DNA of 34,797 bases from Saprospiraceae bacterium (lineage in GTDB: Bacteria; Bacteroidota; Bacteroidia; Chitinophagales; Saprospiraceae), in the NCBI GenBank assembly GCA_030645295.1, contig JAUSMG010000126.1, positions 1-34,797 on the forward strand, written 5' to 3'. A model generated the notes under the pieces. That model searched no databases, had not been told where the DNA came from, and was given only the letters and a program-made list of their open reading frames with translations. Both the position numbers and the translations under genes were made by a program. This document shows, one piece after another, positions 15,592 to 25,091 of the stretch. The first letter of the stretch is position 1. Every line of letters begins with the position of its first letter.

Positions 15592-16704
15592 ATGATTTCA
15601 AACAGCCCATTATCACGCTACCAAAAGCAAATGCTCCTGAAAGAAATCGGCGAGCAAGGGCAGCGACTACTTTCCCAGGCCAGCGTTTTGGTGGTCGGCG
15701 CGGGAGGATTGGGCTGCCCGGCATTGCAATACCTGGCAGCAGCGGGAATCGGCCGAATCGGAATAGTTGATTTTGACGTGGTAGAGGTTTCAAATTTACA
15801 CCGCCAGATCTTGTACACATTGGAAGATGTAGGCGTTTTAAAGGTAGAAATCGCTGCAAAACGGGTGAAAACGCTCAATCCTGAGGTCCAGGTGGAGATT
15901 TTTAGCGAAAAAATGGACACAAAAAATGCGCTTTCCATTATTGAACGTTTTGATGTAGTACTGGATGGTTCGGACAATTTTCCTACGCGATATCTGATCA
16001 ACGATGCCTGCGTACTGTTGGACAAGCCGCTGGTGTACGGTTCCGTTTTTCGTTTTGAAGGACAGGTAAGCGTTTTCAATTTGTTGGACCATGGGCTGAA
16101 AACGAATTACCGCGACCTTTTTCCCGAGCCTCCAAATCCAGCAGACGTGGTTGATTGCAATGAAGCGGGCGTGGTCGGCGTGCTGCCAGGCATTATCGGA
16201 ACGATGCAGGCGAACGAGGCCATCAAGATCATTACCGGAGCCGGCAGTCCCCTGGCCAATCGCCTGTTTTGCTACAATGCATTGAATAATTCTGTCTATG
16301 AGCTGGAAATTTCACCCCTGCCCGATGCACAAAAACAGCTTCCCAAAACCCCGGAAGCGTTCATGAAAATGAATTACGAATGGTTTTGCAAAATGATTTC
16401 AGACGAATTTACGGACATTGATGGCCCTGCCTTTGATCAATTGAGACAGACAAAAACACCGATCATAATTGATGTCCGCAACCTGGATGAATGGCCTAAG
16501 GTCACAGAATTTGAACATTTGCGCATTCCGCTCGCTGAACTCGAGCAAAATCTGGACAAGCTAGACCCAAGCCGGCCCCTGGTTATTTTCTGCCAAACAG
16601 GGGTACGAAGCATCACCGCCGCTCGTCTTATCACTGAAAAATTATCAGCCTGTTCCGTTTACAACTTAAAAGGAGGGATCATACAATGGAAAAGCAAACA
16701 ATAA
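15592..16704 (+). CDS. moeB: MoeB/ThiF-type adenylyltransferase with C-terminal rhodanese domain
   Basis: SRYQKQMLLKEIGEQGQ, VGAGGLGCPALQYLAAAGIG, DGSDNFPTRYLINDAC; rhodanese domain with CQTGVRS active loop. Confidence 0.95.
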   Translation: MISNSPLSRYQKQMLLKEIGEQGQRLLSQASVLVVGAGGLGCPALQYLAAAGIGRIGIVDFDVVEVSNLHRQILYTLEDVGVLKVEIAAKRVKTLNPEVQVEIFSEKMDTKNALSIIERFDVVLDGSDNFPTRYLINDACVLLDKPLVYGSVFRFEGQVSVFNLLDHGLKTNYRDLFPEPPNPADVVDCNEAGVVGVLPGIIGTMQANEAIKIITGAGSPLANRLFCYNALNNSVYELEISPLPDAQKQLPKTPEAFMKMNYEWFCKMISDEFTDIDGPAFDQLRQTKTPIIIDVRNLDEWPKVTEFEHLRIPLAELEQNLDKLDPSRPLVIFCQTGVRSITAARLITEKLSACSVYNLKGGIIQWKSKQ

Positions 16705-17159
16705 ACACCGAAGAGAAGCCGTCCCATCGGCACAAAAAGGTCTTTGTAGAAGGCCCCATCAGCGCAGCATTTGTGGGTGATTCCATCGCCAAACACAGCA
16801 CGAAAATGGACATCGGCGCGCACAGCATTTTTTTAGGACAAGTTCGCAAGGATGTAATTGAAAGTCAGGAGGTTGTGGCCATCGACTATTCCGCTTATGC
16901 TGAAATGGCCGAGGAGAAGTTCCACGAGATCCGGGAAGATACTTTTGCCAAATATCCCCTGACCTGTATGCACATTTACCACAGTCTGGGAAAGGTAAAT
17001 GCGGGTGAAATATGCCTTTTTGTGTTCACCTCGGCCATTCACCGCAGGGAGGCCATTGACGCCTGCAACGAGGTGGTGGAACGCATCAAACAGGAGGTGC
17101 CCGTGTGGGGGAAGGAGATTTTTGATAACGACCAGCACCGCTGGAAAGAAAACAAATAG
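16686..17159 (+). CDS. moaE: Molybdopterin synthase catalytic subunit MoaE
   Basis: [13 protein letters not shown]...[15 protein letters not shown]...[48 protein letters not shown]; overlaps the moeB end. Confidence 0.95.
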   Translation: MEKQTINTEEKPSHRHKKVFVEGPISAAFVGDSIAKHSTKMDIGAHSIFLGQVRKDVIESQEVVAIDYSAYAEMAEEKFHEIREDTFAKYPLTCMHIYHSLGKVNAGEICLFVFTSAIHRREAIDACNEVVERIKQEVPVWGKEIFDNDQHRWKENK

Positions 17160-17164
17160 CCGCT

Positions 17165-18076
17165 ATGGTAAACATCACCAACAAAGTAAAAACCCACCGC
17201 AGCGCCATTGCTCAGGCAGTAGTCCGGGTCAGTAAACAGGAAACCATAGACGCCATCCAAAATAAAACCGTGCCCAAGGGAGATGTGCTCGAAGCGAGCC
17301 GGGTGGCCGGTTTGTTTGGCATCAAGCGGACCAGCGACATGATCCCGGATTGCCATCCTTTGCCGGTGGAATACGCGGCTATTACGCACGAAATCAATGG
17401 GATGGACATCGAAATTCTGGTTGAAGTACAGACCATTTACCGGACAGGCGTGGAGGTGGAAGCCATGCATGGCGCCTCGGTGGTAGCCCTGACCATGTAC
17501 GATATGTTGAAACCCATTGACAAGGGAATAGAGATCCTGAACATCAAATTGGTGTCGAAAAAAGGCGGCAAATCACAGTATAAAGACAAACTCAGTCGCT
17601 CGATAAAGGCCGCCATCATTGTATGTTCCGACAGCATTTCCGCCGGCCAAAAAGAAGACCGGGCAGGTAAAGCCATTCAGGAGAAATTGCAGCCGTATCA
17701 AGTCGACCTGGCCGATTTTTCCATTGTCCCCGACGAAATCGCTGCCATACAGGAAAAGGTCCAGGCATTATACGAGGACCATTTTGATCTGATCATTCTG
17801 ACCGGGGGAACGGGCTTGTCGCCCAGAGATGTCACCCCCGAGGCCATCCGTCCGATGCTGGACCGCGAGATCCCCGGCATTGCAGAGGCCGCGCGGAGTT
17901 ACGGGCAGGAACACATGCCCTATTCCATGCTTTCCCGGAGTTTGGGCGGGTTGAAAGGGGACACCTTGATCCTCGCTTTGCCGGGTTCCACCCGGGGTGC
18001 TCAGGAAAGTATGGACGCTTTGTTTCCATACTTGCTGCACTTGTTTAAGGTAATGGAATTCGCTGGACATGAATAA
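17165..18076 (+). CDS. moaCB: Bifunctional MoaC/MoaB fusion
   Basis: MoaC part ([25 protein letters not shown]...[22 protein letters not shown]) fused to MoaB/MogA part ([20 protein letters not shown]...[17 protein letters not shown]). Confidence 0.95.
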   Translation: MVNITNKVKTHRSAIAQAVVRVSKQETIDAIQNKTVPKGDVLEASRVAGLFGIKRTSDMIPDCHPLPVEYAAITHEINGMDIEILVEVQTIYRTGVEVEAMHGASVVALTMYDMLKPIDKGIEILNIKLVSKKGGKSQYKDKLSRSIKAAIIVCSDSISAGQKEDRAGKAIQEKLQPYQVDLADFSIVPDEIAAIQEKVQALYEDHFDLIILTGGTGLSPRDVTPEAIRPMLDREIPGIAEAARSYGQEHMPYSMLSRSLGGLKGDTLILALPGSTRGAQESMDALFPYLLHLFKVMEFAGHE

Positions 18077-18081
18077 ACAGC

Positions 18082-18186
18082 CAGACTACTGGACATTTTG
18101 ACATTGGTTGTGCACCCGAATAATTTGAAAATCGTGCACTTGCTGAATCGTGTCTAAGGTCCAGTGTCAAAATGTCCGGTAGTCTG
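18082..18186. repeat. Intergenic inverted repeat with inner hairpin
   Basis: CAGACTACTGGACATTTTGACATTGG (18082-18107) vs CCAGTGTCAAAATGTCCGGTAGTCTG (18161-18186), 2 mismatches; inner GTGCAC...GTGCAC pair. Confidence 0.93.
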
Positions 18187-18202
18187 CTAACCCACAGTTT
18201 GT

Positions 18203-19327
18203 ATGAACATTCTGATCGCGCCCGATTCTTTCAAAGACGCCCTGTCCGCCCTCCAGGTATGCCATGCATTGGAGGCGGGCATTCGCTCGGCCAAACCCAA
18301 AGCAGATGTGCGGCTTTGTCCCCTGGCTGATGGCGGTGAGGGTACTTACGAGGCATTGGCATCTTCTCTGGGTTTGCATAAGGTCGAAATGGCTGCTTGC
18401 GATCCCCGTTTTCTCCCCATTACGGCTGCCTACGGACGTACAGTGGATGGAAAGACCGCGTTCATTGAAATGGCAAAGACAGCAGGGCTTCAATTGCTGT
18501 CGGCAGAGGAGCGCAACCCTATGCTGACGACCACTTTCGGAGTAGGTCAACAGATCGCCGACGCCCTTTATCGTGGCGTGGAAAATATTGTATTGGCCAT
18601 CGGTGGCAGCTCCACCAATGATGCAGGGATAGGGATGGCCACTGCTTTGGGATGGCAGTTTTTGGATGAAAACGGGATGGCATTGCCGCCAGTGGGTGGT
18701 AATTTGAACCGTATTATGACCATTGTGCCGCCTGAAAATCGCCCACGGGTAAGTGTAGAGGTCATATGTGATGTGGACAATCCCTTATTTGGCCCAATGG
18801 GAGCCGCAAGGGTATATGCCCGGCAAAAAGGGGCAGATGATGCCATGATCCTCCAACTTGACGATGGGTTAAAGCACTTTTCCAACATTGCCGCAAAAAC
18901 CGGTGCTGCCCCGGATCCGGCATCTTCTGGGGCAGGGGCGGCGGGCGGCATGGGCTTTGGAGCGATGTTTTTTTTGAATGCCGAAATACGGCGCGGAATA
19001 GAGGTCGTGCTTGATCTGCTGGATATGGATGAAAAACTGGGCTGGGCCGATATGGTGGTAACAGGCGAGGGTAAAATAGACGGCCAAACAGCCCATGGGA
19101 AATTAGTGCAGGGGCTGTGTCGTCGCGCAGCAAAAAAGGGGACTCCTGTTATTGCATTCTGCGGTTTGTTGGAAGCGAGTCCAGAGGATATACATCAAAT
19201 TGGATTGGCAGCGGCCTATTCCATCAACGACCCTGCAGAGGGCAGTGATTTAGCGGAACTAATCAAAATGACTGAAAAAAATTTAGAAAAAACGGCTGAA
19301 CGAGTATTTCAGACTTTTAAGCTTTGA
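18203..19327 (+). CDS. Glycerate kinase (GlxK/GarK type)
   Basis: MNILIAPDSFKDALSALQVCHALEAGI, PLADGGEGTYEAL, AIGGSSTNDAGIGMATALGW, VVTGEGKIDGQTAHGK. Confidence 0.95.
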   Translation: MNILIAPDSFKDALSALQVCHALEAGIRSAKPKADVRLCPLADGGEGTYEALASSLGLHKVEMAACDPRFLPITAAYGRTVDGKTAFIEMAKTAGLQLLSAEERNPMLTTTFGVGQQIADALYRGVENIVLAIGGSSTNDAGIGMATALGWQFLDENGMALPPVGGNLNRIMTIVPPENRPRVSVEVICDVDNPLFGPMGAARVYARQKGADDAMILQLDDGLKHFSNIAAKTGAAPDPASSGAGAAGGMGFGAMFFLNAEIRRGIEVVLDLLDMDEKLGWADMVVTGEGKIDGQTAHGKLVQGLCRRAAKKGTPVIAFCGLLEASPEDIHQIGLAAAYSINDPAEGSDLAELIKMTEKNLEKTAERVFQTFKL

Positions 19328-19461
19328 AACCCTGCTTGGATAAACTGACTTAGGCTATATCTTTCCATTCGATTTTTCGTCCAGGGATATCAATCCTGTT
19401 GGTTGGGCCATCGTGGCAGCCCATCGTTTTCAACCACTAAAAAGCGCTCGATTTACTTTTT

Positions 19462-21210
19462 ATGACAGCTATATCCAACTCGAAAAAATTAACCGAACTA
19501 CAAGCCACAGCGATATGTGGCAACGACATCAGTTCTTCCTGTCTGTATGTCTCTGCCCTGACCATCCTTTATGCCGGTCAATTCGCCTGGATTTCACTGT
19601 TGGTCGTGGCGGTGGTCTTGTATTTGTTCAGGCGGATCTATGGGGAAGTGGTAGGCGCCTTGCCCCTCAACGGTGGAGCTTATAACGCCTTGTTGAACAC
19701 CACGTCCAAACAGATCGCCTCGGCGGCGGCCTGCCTCACCATCTTGTCCTACATGGCCACTGCGGTCATTTCGGCCAACGAGGCCATGCACTATCTGCAC
19801 AACATGGTTCAACTGCTTCCCATCGAAGTGGCAACGATCGCGCTGCTGGCCACATTTATGGGCCTGGCCTTGATCGGCATCGGAGAATCAGCGGTCGTGG
19901 CCGTTGTCATCTTTATCACCCATTTGATTGCATTGTCCTTACTAGTACTGGCAGGGGGATGGTTTTTGTTGCATAATGGCGTCGAGATATTTACGGCCAA
20001 CTGGCAACAACCTATACCCTCGGGCGGCTTAGGTACGGCGCTGTTCCTTGGGTTTTCAGCGGCCATGCTGGGCATCTCGGGCTTTGAAAGCTCAGCCAAT
20101 TTTGTAGAAGAGCAGAAGCCGGGTGTTTTCCGCAAGACGCTGCGCAATATGTGGGCAGTAGTAAGTTTTTTCAATCCGGTAATTGCACTGCTCGTGTTGT
20201 GCATTATTCCATTGGCACAAGTAGGGGAGCACCGCGAATCTTTGTTGGCTTTTATGGGACATACTGCCGGAGGAAGCTGGCTGGGCTGGCTCATATCGAT
20301 AGATGCGGTTCTGGTGCTCAGCGGTGCAGTGCTCACCTCGTTTGTTGGGGTGACCGGACTCATTGAACGTATCACACTTGACCGGGTTTTGCCCAATTTT
20401 TTTCTGGCTCAAAACAAGCGCGGGGTAAACTACCGGATCGTGGCGGCCTTTTTCATGCTCTGTGTATCGGTTCTTTTTGCTACCAAGGGTGATTTGGGCG
20501 CCTTGGCCGGGGTTTATACGTTTTCGTTTTTGGCGGTGATGGCCCTTTTTGGTCTGGGCAATCTGCTGCTCAAGATCAAGCGATCCAAACTGCCGCGACC
20601 GGTGAAAGCGCACCCCTTGGCAGTAGTGTTAGCCATTGGTTTGGTTGCTGCAGCTTTTTGGGGCAATGCCCGGATCAATCCCAGTGCATTGTTTGTGTTT
20701 TTTCAATACCTGATCCCTGCCCTTGGCATTATTTTTTTACTGCTGAACAGAGGGCGAATTGTTCGGGGGCTGCTGTATACCATTCACTATCTGTACACGC
20801 CCGTGCGCCGGTTTGTGCTGGTGAGCAACCAGTATTTACAGGAAATGCTGGACAAGATAAACGCGCAGGAATTTGTCTTTTTTACGAAAGGGGATGACCT
20901 GGCGATCCTCAATCAGGTGCTTCAATACGTGGAAAACAATGAAAAAACAGGCAAACTAAAAATCGTGACGGTGATAAAGCCCGGACAGCTCTGCAATGAT
21001 CCGCTACGTCGCGATCTCGAAGTGCTGGATCGCGCCTACCCGGAAGTCAAGATCGAATATCTGGAGATAGCGGGGGTCTTTGGCCCTGAGCTCATAGAAG
21101 AGCTTTCCCAACGATGGAATATTCCCAAAAACTTTATGTTCATCGGTTCGCCGGGCGACCGCTTTCCTTATCGGGTATCCGAGCTGGGAGGTGTTCGATT
21201 GATCATCTAA
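19462..21210 (+). CDS. APC-superfamily amino-acid permease-like protein with C-terminal soluble domain
   Basis: About 12 hydrophobic segments, GEVVGALPLNGGAYNALLNTTSK, GISGFESSANFVEEQKPG; ~130-aa hydrophilic tail (VFFTKGDDLAILNQVLQYVENNEKTGKLKIVTVIK...). Confidence 0.85.
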   Translation: MTAISNSKKLTELQATAICGNDISSSCLYVSALTILYAGQFAWISLLVVAVVLYLFRRIYGEVVGALPLNGGAYNALLNTTSKQIASAAACLTILSYMATAVISANEAMHYLHNMVQLLPIEVATIALLATFMGLALIGIGESAVVAVVIFITHLIALSLLVLAGGWFLLHNGVEIFTANWQQPIPSGGLGTALFLGFSAAMLGISGFESSANFVEEQKPGVFRKTLRNMWAVVSFFNPVIALLVLCIIPLAQVGEHRESLLAFMGHTAGGSWLGWLISIDAVLVLSGAVLTSFVGVTGLIERITLDRVLPNFFLAQNKRGVNYRIVAAFFMLCVSVLFATKGDLGALAGVYTFSFLAVMALFGLGNLLLKIKRSKLPRPVKAHPLAVVLAIGLVAAAFWGNARINPSALFVFFQYLIPALGIIFLLLNRGRIVRGLLYTIHYLYTPVRRFVLVSNQYLQEMLDKINAQEFVFFTKGDDLAILNQVLQYVENNEKTGKLKIVTVIKPGQLCNDPLRRDLEVLDRAYPEVKIEYLEIAGVFGPELIEELSQRWNIPKNFMFIGSPGDRFPYRVSELGGVRLII

Positions 21211-21379
21211 GCCAGCACGCATAATCGGCCACTCAATTCCTGAATAAGAAGAAGAAAGCCCAAAAGTTGACATCCGTCAAGTTTTCAACGGCTTATTGAA
21301 CGGACCTTTGCAGGGTTATTGTCCCTCGCCGTACCTTACGCTTCAAACACCCACCAGAATTTAAAAACGAATTAATTCC

Positions 21380-22957
21380 ATGGATATCGTAAATATACGT
21401 CCGCTGCTCCTCACAGATTATGATGGGCTCAAAGCCTGCATGATACGCGCCTACCCGCAAATGCCGGAGGCTTATTGGAAAGAACCTCAGATCAACCGTT
21501 TGCTCAGCATTTTCCCGGAGGGGCAATTGGTCGTTACCATCAACGAGCAAATCGTAGGATGCGCACTTTCCATTATTGTCCGATACGATCGCTTTGGAGA
21601 CAATCATACTTATCGCGAGATCACCGGCAACTTCACTTTTGTGACCCACGAATCCGGAGGCGATACACTCTACGGCATTGACGTATTTATAGACCCCACT
21701 TTTAGAGGCCAACGCCTGGGCCGCCGCCTTTACGACGCCCGGAAGGAATTGTGCGAACAACTCAACTTATCCGGAATTGTCTTTGGTGGGCGCATTCCGA
21801 ACTACCACGAGCATGCAGACGTGCTTTCCCCGCGGGCCTATATCGAAAAGGTGAAAAACAAGGAATTACATGACCCCACCCTCAATTTTCAACTTTCCAA
21901 CGATTTCCACGTAAGCAAGGTGCTGCGTGGCTATCTGCCTGGCGACGAGGAGTCCAAAGAGTTTGCCACCTTGTTACGCTGGGACAATATTTACCATATA
22001 CCCGTAAAATCTGCTAAAAGCACCATAACCAAATTGGTGGTACGGCTTGGGCTGGTACAATGGCAAATGCGCCCTTACCGGAGTGTGGATGAATTGTTTG
22101 AGCACATGGAGTATTTTGTAGATGCAGTGTCCAGCTATCGGTGCGACTTCGCTTTATTTCCGGAGTTTTTCAATGCGCCGCTGATGGCTCAATACAATGA
22201 CCGACCTGAAGGAGAGGCTATTCGTTTGCTGGCAGAACATACCGAAACGATCCGGGACAAGTTTGCAAAGTTGGCTGTTAGTTACAATATCAACATTATC
22301 AGTGGCAGTATGCCTTTGCTGCGCGATGGACAACTGTTCAATGTTGGTTACCTCTGTCGCCGGGATGGGAGCGTGGAAATTTATGAAAAACTGCACGTTA
22401 CGCCCGACGAAGTAAAGTGCTGGGGGCTTAAAGGGGGCAATACCTTGCGCACTTTTGATACGGACTGTGGCAAGATCGGGATCCTTATCTGCTATGATGT
22501 GGAATTTCCCGAACTACCGCGCAGATTGGCAGAGGAGGGTATGAATATCCTTTTTGTGCCTTTCCTCACGGATACCCAAAATGCTTTTTCAAGGGTTCAA
22601 CTCTGCGCTCGTGCCCGGGCCATTGAAAATGAATGCTTTGTAGCGATCGCCGGCAGTGTCGGCAACTTGCCCAAAGTCCACAATATGGACATTCAATATG
22701 CCCAAAGCGCCGTATTTACCCCTTGTGATTTTGCCTTCCCGGTCAATGGCATCAAAGCAGAAGCTACTCCCAATACGGAAATGCTGGTGGTAGCAGATGT
22801 TGATCTGGAGCTCTTGATCGATCTGCGACACTCCGGAAGTGTTCGGAACCAGAAGGATCGCCGTACAGACCTGTATAAAATTGATTTCAAGTTGGAGAAC
22901 CCGAAACAAACGAACCTAAGTACTGTAGTGCCTGTGCTTGACGACAATTTGGCTTGA
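21380..22957 (+). CDS. GNAT N-acetyltransferase / carbon-nitrogen hydrolase (nitrilase) fusion
   Basis: N-terminal GNAT (GIDVFIDPTFRGQRLGRRLYDARKEL); C-terminal nitrilase with FPEFF, YEKLHVTPDE and GILICYDVEFPEL around the E-K-C triad. Confidence 0.92.
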   Translation: MDIVNIRPLLLTDYDGLKACMIRAYPQMPEAYWKEPQINRLLSIFPEGQLVVTINEQIVGCALSIIVRYDRFGDNHTYREITGNFTFVTHESGGDTLYGIDVFIDPTFRGQRLGRRLYDARKELCEQLNLSGIVFGGRIPNYHEHADVLSPRAYIEKVKNKELHDPTLNFQLSNDFHVSKVLRGYLPGDEESKEFATLLRWDNIYHIPVKSAKSTITKLVVRLGLVQWQMRPYRSVDELFEHMEYFVDAVSSYRCDFALFPEFFNAPLMAQYNDRPEGEAIRLLAEHTETIRDKFAKLAVSYNINIISGSMPLLRDGQLFNVGYLCRRDGSVEIYEKLHVTPDEVKCWGLKGGNTLRTFDTDCGKIGILICYDVEFPELPRRLAEEGMNILFVPFLTDTQNAFSRVQLCARARAIENECFVAIAGSVGNLPKVHNMDIQYAQSAVFTPCDFAFPVNGIKAEATPNTEMLVVADVDLELLIDLRHSGSVRNQKDRRTDLYKIDFKLENPKQTNLSTVVPVLDDNLA

Positions 22958-22959
22958 AA

Positions 22960-23799
22960 TTAGACAACCCATCCTTCTCCCAACAGCATTCGCACCGCCG
23001 CTGAGAACCCTTCAGGGCCAACGCCTTCGAGCTTGATCAGATCTGGAAGATCCAGATCGGCCCAGGTATGATCCGGTTTCTGCACCAAAAAGGGCAGATC
23101 CACCACTTCCAGCATGGGGGCATCATTGGGGCTGTCGCCAATGGCTGCGAAACATGGGTCTTGCACAATGGTTTGCCGGAATATTCCCTTCATCCATTCC
23201 ACGGCCCTGCCTTTGTTCACCGAGCCTGATTGCACGGTGTAAAAGCGACCGCCGCGGCTCAGGACAAATCCTTTGGGTTTCAGCAGCGTATTGATCCGTA
23301 CAACTTGCGCCGCATCCAGGCGACTCAGCAAAGTCTCCGTGAACCAGCGTTCGCGGGCGCGCTGCAGGAACGCTCCGCGCAGGCCGGTTGCAGCAGATAA
23401 TTCAGCGTCGGAAGCATCTGAATACCCATGTATTTCTGGGATAATCTTTAACGCAGCACGCAGTACAGTTGCTTCTGCATGGGCAAAAACGACCAGATCA
23501 TAGCCTTGCTCCTTTCGGGTCGCCGAATAGAATTTTCCCGGAAAAAAACCATCAGGAATAGCGATAGCACTGCCGTTTTCGAAGATAAATGGCATTTTCA
23601 GGCCGATTTGGCGTTGCAGATGAATTTGTTCTGCAAAGGTTTTGGAGGAACAAAACACGAGCGGCGCTTTTCGTTCGACCAGGTTCCGAATCGCCGCCTC
23701 GCTCCCCTCAAAGCTGTAACTGTGATGGTCGATCAGCGTACCATCCAGATCTGTGAAGACCACCAGTGGCCGACCTGTTGTAAGGGTGAATTCGATCAT
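22960..23799 (-). CDS. mpgP: Mannosyl-3-phosphoglycerate phosphatase (HAD-IIB)
   Basis: VFTDLDGTLIDHHSYSFEGSEAAIRNL, FCSSKTFAEQ, MPFIFENGSAIAIP, AIGDSPNDAPMLEVVDLPFLVQKP; ATGA overlap with mpgS. Confidence 0.88.
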   Translation of the reverse strand: MIEFTLTTGRPLVVFTDLDGTLIDHHSYSFEGSEAAIRNLVERKAPLVFCSSKTFAEQIHLQRQIGLKMPFIFENGSAIAIPDGFFPGKFYSATRKEQGYDLVVFAHAEATVLRAALKIIPEIHGYSDASDAELSAATGLRGAFLQRARERWFTETLLSRLDAAQVVRINTLLKPKGFVLSRGGRFYTVQSGSVNKGRAVEWMKGIFRQTIVQDPCFAAIGDSPNDAPMLEVVDLPFLVQKPDHTWADLDLPDLIKLEGVGPEGFSAAVRMLLGEGWVV

Positions 23800-24992
23800 G
23801 CCGGAATATAATTACCGTGCTGCGACCAGTCTATGGTTCGGCCGGCAGCCTCAAAATCAATATCGGACAGCACAGGGTATTGCCGGAGTTTTACGGGGCT
23901 TGCATTTTTACGGATGATTTTTAATCGATTCAGCTCAGTAGAGATCTCCGTTTTCAGGTTTGCCGGACATATAGCAGAGTGCCAAAGCACAGAAAGCGAG
24001 TATTCGATCATTTCATTGATGTGATCATCCCCTTTGGCCACTTCATGTAAGTGTGGGTTGCGCGATTCGATCTGAAAAATCTCCACCCCGCTTTTCATGA
24101 TTTCCGGGAATGGAGCAGGCATCACACCGCCAAATTTTTCCATCATGCTCACGAAATGGTGTGTCTCGACAGAAAAACCGGTCGAATAATCGAGCGAGAG
24201 CGCCAAAGGCATAGACAGGGCGTGCTCTCCCGCATTGCCCGTGCGCAGCACTTCAGTTTCGTAACCGGTGAAATGGCCTAAAAACTGATTGAGGTACTGG
24301 TTGGTGATCCGGGACACACGTCCCCATTTGGCAAAAAACAGATCGTTTTCTACGATTTTTGGTTTGCTGTGCCACTGGATGCGCACCATCGAATAGGGTG
24401 TTTTGCCTTGCGAAAGCCCGGCAGAAAAAATGCGGACATATTCGAAAACCGCTCCCGGGAAATAATTGTCCGAATCAATAAATCCCACATATTTTTTACC
24501 TGCCAAATTTGCGAGGGCAATGCCCGCCAGCATCCCCTCTGCCTTTCCGTGTCGAACCAATCCTTCCTCGTCTATCAGGTGTGGATAACCGCCTTCAAGA
24601 AACAAACGGGCGATCTCAGGCGAGCGCTGATGGGCGATGATGTACTTCTTTTTGGCATACCGGCAAAAAGTGTCCACCATACTGCGTTCCATCCTAAAAC
24701 GGTCAATTGGCTCACTTTTGCTGTTTGAAAGTATGATGGGCAGACAATCGTGCGGAATTCCACAAAGTACCCCTTCCAACAAGCGCAAACGCTCGTCTTT
24801 CACCGGAATCACAATGGCCAGATCCTTTTCAATCTCGTGAATCCGTTCGTAAGGAATCTGCTGAATGACATGATATCGGCTTTCGAACTCAGAATCTACG
24901 CCATGGCCACCATCAAGTTCATAGATCTTTTGTACTTTGTAGAATAGATTGGCGCCAAATCGCTCGGCGCTGGTGGGTATTTCAAGACGCAT
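23796..24992 (-). CDS. mpgS: Mannosyl-3-phosphoglycerate synthase (GT55)
   Basis: LAIVIPVKDERLRLLEGVLCGIPHDCLPIILSNS, RHGKAEGMLAGIALANLAGKKYVGFIDSDNYFPGAVFEYVRIF, GNAGEHALSMPLAL; adjacent to mpgP. Confidence 0.92.
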   Translation of the reverse strand: MRLEIPTSAERFGANLFYKVQKIYELDGGHGVDSEFESRYHVIQQIPYERIHEIEKDLAIVIPVKDERLRLLEGVLCGIPHDCLPIILSNSKSEPIDRFRMERSMVDTFCRYAKKKYIIAHQRSPEIARLFLEGGYPHLIDEEGLVRHGKAEGMLAGIALANLAGKKYVGFIDSDNYFPGAVFEYVRIFSAGLSQGKTPYSMVRIQWHSKPKIVENDLFFAKWGRVSRITNQYLNQFLGHFTGYETEVLRTGNAGEHALSMPLALSLDYSTGFSVETHHFVSMMEKFGGVMPAPFPEIMKSGVEIFQIESRNPHLHEVAKGDDHINEMIEYSLSVLWHSAICPANLKTEISTELNRLKIIRKNASPVKLRQYPVLSDIDFEAAGRTIDWSQHGNYIPA

Positions 24993-25091
24993 TTTTTCTG
25001 TTTTTAGATAATTAAACTACGATCAGAGGTTCGTCAGAACACTCAACCTGTGGACCAAAAAGAAAACGTGGTTAGGATGGTAAACGCCCGC

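Noticed and set aside
21252-21280. AAAAGTTGACATCCGTCAAGTTTT hairpin after the APC permease
   Set aside because: Short and imperfect; could be a terminator or a repeat fragment but cannot be distinguished from chance here.
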